Shown: one piece after another, positions 1 to 5,340 of the stretch
Numbering within the stretch: position 1 is the stretch's first letter
Layout of the letters: each line of letters starts with the position of its first letter
DNA from: Bacteroidota bacterium
GTDB lineage: Bacteria > Bacteroidota > Bacteroidia > JAADEI01
Assembly: GCA_015490475.1 (NCBI GenBank)
Contig: WFXT01000086.1
Coordinates: 1 to 5,340 of the forward strand
Length of the DNA stretch: 5,340 nt
Reading direction: 5' to 3'
Translations under genes and position numbers: made by a program
Notes under the pieces: generated by a model
The model's input: the letters and a program-made list of their open reading frames with translations, nothing else
Database searches by the model: none
Told to the model about the DNA's origin: nothing

Positions 1-856
1 CGTTTATATCACTGTGTCCGGAGGAACACCTGGTTATACTTATAACTGGGATATTGGCTTTACTACAGAAGACCTCGTTAATGTGGCTGGAGGTACATAT
101 ACTCTTACAGTAACGGATGCCGCCGGTTGCGTAGATACCTTCCAAGTTACAGTACCTGCGTATGATACTCCATATGTAACCAATTACCAGGTGATAGATG
201 TAACTTGTTATGGTGCTAATGACGGTGCAATTTATGTTGTGAATGTTAGCGGAGGAATTCCGCCATATACATATCAATGGAATACAGGAGCTACTACACC
301 TAACATTACGAACCTTGGCGGAGGGGTTTATACTGTCGTTATTGCGGATGCTTCAGGATGCCAATCTGTTATGACCTTTACAGTAGAGGAACCCATGCCT
401 CTTGTTGTTAGTACTGGAGCTTCTCCTGCAACACCAGGCAATGCAGACGGTTCTGCCTGGGTAACCTATGGTGGTGGAAGACCTCCTTATTCTGTATTAT
501 GGAGCACAGGAGCAACTACTGATACTGTTTCTGGCTTACCAGCAGGAACTTATTGGGTCCTAGTTCAGGATTCTGCAGGATGTTCTGCAACAGATACGGT
601 GGTTGTTCCCGTTGCTCAGGGAGTTATAACAGCAAACAAAGGTATGTGTCAAATTATAGGCTCTGGAGCAATAGAATGTGCTCATGACATCTTAGGAATT
701 TCTGTTATGGATGTGGCTGGAAAGGTCATATATGCTGAAAAGGGAAGTGGTACACGTTCTAGTGTATTTATCAGAAGGCTCCCTGCGGGTAAATATATAA
801 TCAATGTAGAAACCACTTCGGGAGTGTGGAGAGAGGTTGTTGGTATTATGCGTTGA
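1..856 (+). CDS. SprB-repeat surface/secreted protein with T9SS-like C-terminal domain (3' part only)
   Basis: This is the C-terminal part of a larger extracellular protein. The frame is open to the left edge (VYIT is read before the GTG at 14, which is an internal valine), so the true start lies outside the window. Residues are numbered from that valine. It has three SprB-type repeats, each with a GG-x-P-x-Y-x-x-x-W core (from about residues 3, 80 and 154) and ending in (D/A)-A/S-x-GC followed by a beta strand. The GC cysteines are at 39, 116 and 190, so the period is 74-77 residues. Residues 206-280 resemble a type A T9SS sorting domain: ISVMDVAGKVIY, then LPAGKYIINVET, then a final strand. 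SprB repeats are known from Bacteroidota adhesins, including the gliding adhesin SprB. Export through Sec and T9SS with a role in adhesion is inferred. The gene stops with TGA at 854-856, and a separate promoter follows before the next gene. Confidence 0.9.
   Translation, partial: VYITVSGGTPGYTYNWDIGFTTEDLVNVAGGTYTLTVTDAAGCVDTFQVTVPAYDTPYVTNYQVIDVTCYGANDGAIYVVNVSGGIPPYTYQWNTGATTPNITNLGGGVYTVVIADASGCQSVMTFTVEEPMPLVVSTGASPATPGNADGSAWVTYGGGRPPYSVLWSTGATTDTVSGLPAGTYWVLVQDSAGCSATDTVVVPVAQGVITANKGMCQIIGSGAIECAHDILGISVMDVAGKVIYAEKGSGTRSSVFIRRLPAGKYIINVETTSGVWREVVGIMR
2..181 (+). repeat. SprB-type protein repeat 1 (incomplete at left edge)
   Basis: This codes for the right-hand part of a repeat: VSGGTPGYTYNW, the turn GFTTEDL, the strand AGGTYTLTVTD, the AAGC cysteine and a closing VTVPAY strand. 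It lines up with the two later units, but the opening strand lies beyond the window edge. More units upstream are likely, because SprB repeats usually occur in series; this is inference. Confidence 0.8.
182..397 (+). repeat. SprB-type protein repeat 2
   Basis: This is the most canonical unit. It has an opening VIDVTCYGANDG segment, the core VSGGIPPYTYQWNTGATT, the LGGGVYTVVIADASGC strand-turn and a closing TFTVEEP. It differs from repeat 3 by having the extra opening cysteine (VTCYG), which is typical of SprB repeats. Confidence 0.88.
401..613 (+). repeat. SprB-type protein repeat 3
   Basis: This unit opens with SPATPGNADGSAWV, in which the usual V-x-C-x-G cysteine is absent. The core is GGGRPPYSVLWSTGATT, followed by LPAGTYWVLVQDSAGC and the closing strand TVVVPV. 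The match to repeat 2 is at protein level; the DNA copies have diverged, so this is not a recent duplication. Confidence 0.85.
629..853 (+). other. C-terminal T9SS sorting-like domain (type A-like)
   Basis: The last 75 residues have the layout of a type A T9SS sorting tail: a strand-turn ISVMDVAGKVIYAEKG, a second strand VFIRRLPAGKYIINVE, and a final strand REVVGIMR at the very end. In the known family this domain directs cargo through the T9SS pore in the outer membrane and is then usually cleaved. The usual YPNP start motif is not visible; a stretch with two cysteines (CQIIGSGAIEC) stands there instead. The assignment is by pattern only. Confidence 0.65.
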
Positions 857-915
857 AAATTTTAACTGTCACATACTAGGTTGGTATTAGGTGATTGATA
901 GTTGGAATATCGTTC

Positions 916-947
916 TTTGCTGAGTTAAAGAAAATTTCGTATCTTTG
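916..947 (+). promoter_or_regulatory. Bacteroidota-type promoter for the reelin-domain gene
   Basis: TTTG at 916-919 (-33 element) is followed after 20 bases by TATCTTTG at 940-947, which matches the -7 element TAnnTTTG recognised by the Bacteroidota primary sigma factor. The expected transcription start is about 952-955, giving a leader of roughly 50 bases before the ATG at 1002. Element match, spacing and position all agree. No operator or riboswitch fold is evident nearby. Confidence 0.75.
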
Positions 948-1001
948 TAGGATGGAGGTGGTTGGGGCATCTGCCTTGAAATCTTGTAAATAAAATGTAA
1001 A

Positions 1002-1874
1002 ATGAGGCGGGTGTTAACCACTTCCTTCCTTTCCGTTGTTGTTAGTTTAAATGCTCAAAACGTAGGGATAGGACAACCTGTCCCAATTGGTAAATTGCAT
1101 ATCAGTGTTCCTGGTAATTACACAGACTTAGCCTTTGTTGTTGACACTTCTGGCACTCCTGTGCTTGTTGTCACTCCTCAGGCTAATGTAGGGATAAATA
1201 TAACCACTCCAAAAGTAACATTACATGTTTCTGGAACTGATCTGGCCGATTCACAACTTGTATCTGTAACTATACAAGATGATTTTGACCCTAATATAAA
1301 TTGGGGTGTTTGGCAAGAAGTTAATGGAGGGGTTGTAGATACAGGATGTAGTTCCATTTCTGGAAATGCCCTTCGGTTTAACGGTATTCAGCCTCGGCAG
1401 GCAACTACTAAGCCTTTTTTGGTCTGCGCTTCTGCTTCTGTATCTTTTGCTATTCAAATGGGAAGTCCTGCGGATGCCTCTCCTTGTGAGAATCCTGAGC
1501 CTGGAGAGGAGGTTGTTCTTGAGTATAGCGTTGATGGAGGAGCAACATGGACTGTCTTAGGTACATATGGACCAACTCTATTTCCTATGACTACATTCAC
1601 AGTTAATTTGCCTGCCACCGTTAATGGGCAATGGGTAATGTTGAGATGGCGTCAACTTGCTGGTTCTTCAAGTCCAGATTGGGATCATTGGGCTATTGAT
1701 AATGTTGTAATTACTGGTGTATGTAAGTGGGATGTTCCTGCTCAAAGTGGTGATATTTATGTTGAGAGCATTGGACGAGGTGTTATTCTTAGGTCTCCAG
1801 ATGGCAACTGCTGGCGTATTACTGTAGATGAATCTGGTTCTCTGCAGACTCAACCTTTAGTGTCTTGTCCTTGA
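1002..1874 (+). CDS. Secreted protein with reelin-type repeat domain and Bacteroidota surface-protein modules
   Basis: This is a complete 290-residue exported protein of unknown role. Residues 1-19 form a Sec signal peptide (MRR, hydrophobic core, cleavage probably after SLNA). Residues 20-35 (NVGIG...KLHIS) and 62-77 (NVGIN...TLHVS) are two copies of a motif common in Bacteroidota tail-fibre-like surface proteins. Residues 93-238 match a reelin-type repeat: DDFDPNINWGVW, a GNALRFNG strand, an Asp-box YSVDGGATW (175-183), then RWRQ (215-218) and WAIDNVVI (230-237). Cysteines at 116, 142 and 162 could form disulphides. Residues 241-290 are a tail with GDIYVES, GVILRSPDGNCWRITVD and a terminal CP, a form I recognise from other Bacteroidota surface proteins. 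The ATG at 1002 is preferred because it leads straight into the signal peptide and follows an A-rich leader without Shine-Dalgarno, which is usual in this phylum. No T9SS sorting tail is visible. The last 25 bases overlap the convergent gene. Confidence 0.88.
   Translation: MRRVLTTSFLSVVVSLNAQNVGIGQPVPIGKLHISVPGNYTDLAFVVDTSGTPVLVVTPQANVGINITTPKVTLHVSGTDLADSQLVSVTIQDDFDPNINWGVWQEVNGGVVDTGCSSISGNALRFNGIQPRQATTKPFLVCASASVSFAIQMGSPADASPCENPEPGEEVVLEYSVDGGATWTVLGTYGPTLFPMTTFTVNLPATVNGQWVMLRWRQLAGSSSPDWDHWAIDNVVITGVCKWDVPAQSGDIYVESIGRGVILRSPDGNCWRITVDESGSLQTQPLVSCP
1278..1715 (+). other. Reelin-type repeat domain (jelly-roll with Asp-box)
   Basis: This codes for residues 93-238. The order of landmarks is that of a reelin subrepeat: an opening DDF-D...W, a G-C-x-S-I-S-G-x-A-L-x-F-N-G strand, an acidic Cys-containing insert (CENPEPGEE), the Asp-box S-x-D-x-G-x-x-W, an R-W-R-Q strand and a closing W-A-I-D-N-V. 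In animal reelin these repeats form beta-sandwich modules that bind calcium and contribute to receptor binding. Calcium binding here is plausible but not shown. Confidence 0.8.
1850..1874. other. 25-base tail-to-tail overlap of two convergent genes
   Basis: The plus-strand reelin-domain gene stops with TGA at 1872-1874, and the minus-strand membrane protein gene stops with TGA read from 1852 to 1850. The same bases therefore encode QPLVSCP on one strand and QGQDTKG on the other. There is no non-coding gap, and I see no clear hairpin with a T tract on either side. Confidence 0.85.
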
Positions 1875-3190
1875 CGTTTCATTATAAAGTAAGCGAGTGA
1901 TAAAGAGGTTAGTACGCTAAGCAATCCGGGAATTCTGTATCTAACCATTGCTCCAAAGTTGAAACTTACGAGTCCTACCACATAGAGAGTCAGTATTCCG
2001 AAAATAAAAGCTGTAAGCAAAATAGGGTTATTTGCCATTTGTTGCCATACGTTTTTAAACCTTAGAAAAATCCTTGTAGTTAGTATAAGAATAAAGAGAT
2101 TTTCTGGCAAAACAAGAGCCTCTGAGAGCCTATCAATTTCAAAAATGAAGGGTCTATAAAGGGCAGTGAGCAAGGCTTCAGGAAAAGCAATTATAAACTG
2201 CCACCATCGGGCTTCAAGTAGGTTTGGAATCGTTAATAGTGTGTATGAACTTTGTCCTCTTGTGTGGCCGAGATACGTATGCCATGTTTGGAAACCGTAG
2301 GCGATTTTTAAGAAATTGTCAATTACTTCTTGAATGACGTGCTGAATGCCGAAATAGAAAATGAAACCGAATAGTATTGTGAAAATTACAAATGTGCCAA
2401 TGCGTAATACAATATCGCTCCTAATTTTTGGTAAGTTTAATATGTATAATGTTATTGACGCCAAGGATGCTATACCAAAAACAAACATTACCCATCCTTT
2501 TAAGTTCATTATGATGTGTAATGCAACGGGAATCAGAAGTAAAGGCATGAATACTTTACGAGACCACAGCATCTGCAGAGATATAAATAGTAGCCCGATA
2601 GCAAACATTAGAAAACTTTCTTTTAGTATTGTAGTGCCCCAAAAAAGAACAGTGGGTATAAATAGGATTGTTAATGCCACTTTATTCAGGATTCTGATGT
2701 CGGTATCAGGAGTGCTTCGTTGTATTGCTTTTAAAAGCAGGAATTTCCCTATAAAAGGCAGTGTGGATATTAATACACTGGTGGGAGTAAATAATCCCAT
2801 GCCCAGTACATAAAAGGGTAGCGTAAAGCGGGCCATATATATTACTTCAGGGTCAAAAGTTCCGAATAATTGAAGTTGTGTTATAACTGATAGAGTTTCG
2901 GGAGAGGCAAACAAGAGCTCATAAGAATTGTAGAACTTGTCAAGCAGATTGTTAAAGATGAAAGCGGAAGTGTTGAAATAATAAAGTGCATCGCCTAAGT
3001 AACCATAATACGCCTTCATAAAGATAACAAATCCTATAGCGGAAAAGAGATGTGCAACGATGCCGGCAAACAGTATTTTTCTGTCACAAGGAGGTTCCTT
3101 TATTCTAAAGATGACGAACATTGAAAAAAGTGCTACTACCAAAGCGTATAAAACACCAATAGAGATATCAAGAAAGGAACCTGGTGTCAT
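1850..3190 (-). CDS. Polytopic inner-membrane protein of unknown function
   Basis: This is a complete 446-residue integral membrane protein with about 11-12 predicted hydrophobic helices, near residues 11-29, 39-59, 121-155 (probably two), 170-185, 191-208, 213-230, 232-252, 262-283, 330-347, 363-378, 388-411 and 419-437. Non-membrane stretches lie at about 60-118 (with YYGYLGDALYYF) and 284-328. Visible motifs are GDALYYF (66-72), FWGTTILKES (183-192) and MVRYRIPGLL (415-424). An aromatic-rich GD loop and a late R-Y-R-x-P helix are reminiscent of GT-C glycosyltransferase-like or polysaccharide polymerase-type membrane proteins, but the match is too weak to assign a function. The ATG at 3190 overlaps the valS stop as ATGA, which fixes the start and implies translational coupling. 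There is no sign of its own promoter. Confidence 0.85.
   Translation of the reverse strand: MTPGSFLDISIGVLYALVVALFSMFVIFRIKEPPCDRKILFAGIVAHLFSAIGFVIFMKAYYGYLGDALYYFNTSAFIFNNLLDKFYNSYELLFASPETLSVITQLQLFGTFDPEVIYMARFTLPFYVLGMGLFTPTSVLISTLPFIGKFLLLKAIQRSTPDTDIRILNKVALTILFIPTVLFWGTTILKESFLMFAIGLLFISLQMLWSRKVFMPLLLIPVALHIIMNLKGWVMFVFGIASLASITLYILNLPKIRSDIVLRIGTFVIFTILFGFIFYFGIQHVIQEVIDNFLKIAYGFQTWHTYLGHTRGQSSYTLLTIPNLLEARWWQFIIAFPEALLTALYRPFIFEIDRLSEALVLPENLFILILTTRIFLRFKNVWQQMANNPILLTAFIFGILTLYVVGLVSFNFGAMVRYRIPGLLSVLTSLSLAYFIMKRQGQDTKG
3187..3190 (-). promoter_or_regulatory. ATGA stop/start overlap coupling valS to the membrane protein gene
   Basis: Read on the minus strand, the valS codons AAG ACA TGA contain the ATG of the next gene one base out of frame, so stop and start share the four bases ATGA. 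This arrangement usually lets terminating ribosomes restart on the downstream gene, and it places both genes on one transcript. Confidence 0.8.
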
Positions 3191-5340
3191 GTCTTAAAGA
3201 GTCGTTCCAGTTGCTGCTCAACCATTTGCAATTGTGTTTCTATATCCTGGGCTTTCTTTTTTTCTCGTTCAATAACGTGAGTCGGAGCACGTGAAATGAA
3301 GTTTTGATTTGATAGTTTCTTTCTGGTTGCATTAAGTAGGTCTGAAAGTCGCTTTTTCTCCTTTTGGAGACGTTGAATTTCCTTCTCTCGGAGTGTGGGT
3401 GCATCTACTGCCACCAAGAAAGTACTTGTAAGGGCAGGAAGAGTTCCAGCTGGCAGGTCGTCAACCTCTTTAACTTCCTTAATTGGAGATAAAGCAAAAA
3501 TGATAGGATATAAACCTCTTATTGTTTGCATTTTTTCTTCCTCTCGCTTTTTGACATACAATATTTTTGGCTTTTCACCCTCTTGAAAGATTCTTCTCAG
3601 CCAGCTAACGGTTTCTTTTAGCCACCGGTCACTGTATTCATCAAAGGGATATTCTATCTCTTGTGGAAGCGGATATTGGGCAAGGGCGATGAATCCCTGT
3701 CTGTCAGGTAAGCGATGCCACAGTTCTTCTGTTATCATTGGGATGAAAGGATGCAATAGGCGAAGTATGGTATCAGTGAAGTTATACACCTGTTCAAGCA
3801 CTGTGGAAGGTAGTTTTTTATTGTGTGGTTTGATGGCTTCAAGGAACCACGAAGCAAAATCGTCCCAGGTTAATGAATAGAGGAGTTTAAGAGCCTCAGA
3901 GAGTCTATATTGGTCCATCATTTTATTGACTTGCCTTATTGCAGAGTTCAATCGCCATCTGAACCATTCTATAGTTGCCTGTTGGCTTTCCGTGGGCTTG
4001 TCATTTGTCGCTTCCCATGAGAGAATGAGGCGAACAGCATTCCAAAGTTTGTTAGCAAAGTTTCTTCCCTGTTCAAGTAGTTTTTCATCAAAAAGCAGAT
4101 CGTTGCCAGCAGGCGAAGACATTAATACGCCCATTCTGAGGCTGTCGGCCCCGTAATCGTCAATTAGCTTAAGAACATCTGGAGAATTACCTAAGGATTT
4201 AGACATCTTACGTCCCAACTTATCCCTTATAATACCGTGGAAATAAACATCATGGAATGGCTTTTCGCCTGCAAAAGCATATCCAGCCATAATCATCCTA
4301 GCAACCCAGAAAAATATAATGTCGGGTCCAGTTACAAGAACAGTAGTTGGATAATAATATTTAAAGTCCTTGTTTTCAGGGTTTTGAAAATAGTTAAACA
4401 CAGACAGGGGCCATAGCCATGAGGAAAACCATGTGTCCAGAACATCAGGGTCCTGCTCTAATTTTACATCGTCGCCATATTTTTGACGGGCAATTTTGTA
4501 AGCTTCTTCTTCGTCGTGAGCAACAACGAACTCATCTTCCGAGCCATTTACGTACCATACAGGAATTCTGTGTCCCCACCACAACTGTCTGCTAATGCAC
4601 CAGTCATGAATGTTTTCCATCCATTGCCTGTATGTATTAATGAATCTATCTGGAATAAATTTTATTTCTCCTTCCAGCACTGCTTTAAGGGCTGGTTCAG
4701 CCAGTGGCTTCATCTTCACGAACCATTGCTTGGACAGTCGTGGTTCTATGGGAACATCCGTTCTCTCTGAGAATCCAACAGAATGTGTAATGTCTTCCAC
4801 TTTTTCCAGTAAATCCTGTTCCTTTAGAATTTCAACTATTCGTTTGCGTGCTGCCTCCCTGGAGAGTCCTCTTAATGGACCTGCATTTTCATTTAACGTG
4901 GCATCTGGGTTCATTACATCAATAACCTCTAAATTGTGTCGTTTCCCAATCTCGAAATCATTAGGGTCATGTGCGGGAGTAACTTTTAGAGCACCAGTAC
5001 CAAATTCAGGGTCAACATATTCATCTGCTATTATAGGTACCACTCTGTTAATCACTGGTACAATAGCTTTTTTACCAATTAAGTCTTTATATCGTTCATC
5101 TTCTGGATTGACAGCAATAGCAGTGTCTGCTACAATGGTCTCTGGTCTCGTAGTGGCTATTACTATATATCTGTTTTCGCCGTGTATGAGATACCTAACA
5201 TAATAAAGTTTTCCTTGAACTTCCTTGTATATAACTTCTTCGTCTGATAAGGCGGTTTGAGCCACAGGGTCCCAATTAATCATTTTCAAATCACGATATA
5301 TAAGCCCTCTATTATAAAGTTCAACAAATACGTGTATCAC
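3187..5340 (-). CDS. valS: Valyl-tRNA synthetase, N-terminal part missing at the window edge
   Basis: This cytoplasmic class I enzyme charges tRNA-Val with valine and hydrolyses mischarged Thr-tRNA-Val. 717 residues are present; full-length bacterial enzymes are about 870-950, so the N-terminus with the HIGH motif lies beyond the right edge (the GTG at 5340 is an internal valine). Visible in order: FVELYNRGLIYRD (5-17); NWDPVAQTALSDEEV (22-36), lacking the zinc-type cysteines seen in some relatives; the editing domain with ATTRPET (62-68), FGTGALKVTPAHDPND (113-128) and SERTDVPIEP (191-200); QWFVKM (205-210); the catalytic-core segment CISRQLWWGHRIPVWY (248-263); DTWFSSWLWPLSVF (302-315); KMSKS (378-382) and GADSLRMGVL (397-406); an anticodon-binding helical domain (about 450-560); and a basic C-terminal coiled coil (about 647-716) that in the family contacts the tRNA. 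All visible motifs look intact. It is first in a coupled pair with the membrane protein gene; its promoter is outside the window. Confidence 0.98.
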   Translation of the reverse strand: MIHVFVELYNRGLIYRDLKMINWDPVAQTALSDEEVIYKEVQGKLYYVRYLIHGENRYIVIATTRPETIVADTAIAVNPEDERYKDLIGKKAIVPVINRVVPIIADEYVDPEFGTGALKVTPAHDPNDFEIGKRHNLEVIDVMNPDATLNENAGPLRGLSREAARKRIVEILKEQDLLEKVEDITHSVGFSERTDVPIEPRLSKQWFVKMKPLAEPALKAVLEGEIKFIPDRFINTYRQWMENIHDWCISRQLWWGHRIPVWYVNGSEDEFVVAHDEEEAYKIARQKYGDDVKLEQDPDVLDTWFSSWLWPLSVFNYFQNPENKDFKYYYPTTVLVTGPDIIFFWVARMIMAGYAFAGEKPFHDVYFHGIIRDKLGRKMSKSLGNSPDVLKLIDDYGADSLRMGVLMSSPAGNDLLFDEKLLEQGRNFANKLWNAVRLILSWEATNDKPTESQQATIEWFRWRLNSAIRQVNKMMDQYRLSEALKLLYSLTWDDFASWFLEAIKPHNKKLPSTVLEQVYNFTDTILRLLHPFIPMITEELWHRLPDRQGFIALAQYPLPQEIEYPFDEYSDRWLKETVSWLRRIFQEGEKPKILYVKKREEEKMQTIRGLYPIIFALSPIKEVKEVDDLPAGTLPALTSTFLVAVDAPTLREKEIQRLQKEKKRLSDLLNATRKKLSNQNFISRAPTHVIEREKKKAQDIETQLQMVEQQLERLFKT

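Noticed and set aside
249..263. Palindrome-like GCGGAGGAATTCCGC in SprB repeat 2
   Set aside because: It falls on the codons for the conserved GGIPP core and is not repeated at the other repeat units, so coding constraint explains it.
1..613. Tandem DNA repeats suggesting recent expansion or phase-variable array
   Set aside because: The three units are similar at protein level only; their DNA sequences have diverged and no near-identical copies are visible.
869..894. Imperfect hairpin (8 of 10 pairs, 6-base loop GGTTGG) just after the SprB-repeat gene, a possible terminator
   Set aside because: The stem is AT-rich with two mismatches and is not followed by a run of T, so it is not a convincing intrinsic terminator, though its location is suitable.
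2361..2813. 150-codon open frame on the plus strand inside the membrane protein gene
   Set aside because: It lies wholly antisense to a clear membrane protein, shows no recognisable domain, and has a biased composition expected from the complement of hydrophobic codons.
4610..5203. 197-codon open frame on the plus strand inside valS
   Set aside because: It is antisense to highly conserved ValRS sequence, resembles no family I know, and lacks a promoter or leader signal; a chance frame is the simpler reading.
5262..5289. Missing zinc-binding cysteines in ValRS (WDPVAQTAL instead of a Cys-x-x-Cys form)
   Set aside because: Zinc-free versions of this segment are normal in Bacteroidota-type ValRS, and all other visible motifs are intact, so it is not a defect.

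Overview
The window looks like a chromosomal piece of a member of the Bacteroidota, probably an uncultured or little-studied one. Three independent signs support this. The left edge carries an extracellular SprB-repeat protein that ends in a type IX secretion (T9SS)-like tail. The only clear promoter has the Bacteroidota form (TTTG, a 20-base spacer, then TATCTTTG) rather than the sigma70 -35/-10 form, and the start codon it serves is preceded by an A-rich stretch with no Shine-Dalgarno sequence. The valyl-tRNA synthetase is of the Bacteroidota type, with WDPVAQTAL where many bacteria have a Cys-containing WCPRC-type sequence. The genus cannot be told from the sequence.

Layout: positions 1-856 (+) hold the 3' end of a large repeat-bearing cell-surface or secreted protein, with three SprB-type repeats and a C-terminal sorting-like domain. 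Positions 857-1001 are a 145-base intergenic region with the Bacteroidota promoter at 916-947. Positions 1002-1874 (+) hold a complete secreted protein of mosaic build: signal peptide, two short NVGI...LH(I/V)S motifs as in Bacteroidota tail-fibre-like surface proteins, a reelin-type repeat domain with an Asp-box, and a C-terminal module with SPDGNCWR and a final CP. Positions 1850-3190 (-) hold a 446-residue polytopic membrane protein of unassigned function. Positions 3187-5340 (-) hold valS without its 5' end.

The two minus-strand genes form a transcription unit in the order valS then membrane protein, joined by a 4-base ATGA stop/start overlap that implies translational coupling. The membrane protein gene and the reelin-domain gene run tail to tail and overlap by 25 bases, with a stop codon at each edge of the overlap, so there is no intergenic space for a shared terminator. 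The two plus-strand genes share an export and surface theme but are separated by a promoter, so they are probably not one operon.

I see no RNA genes, CRISPR arrays, insertion sequences, phage genes or attachment sites. The items most worth a second look are the bacterial reelin-like protein, the uncharacterised membrane protein coupled to valS, and the 3' overlap. I do not see a convincing new multi-gene system here.
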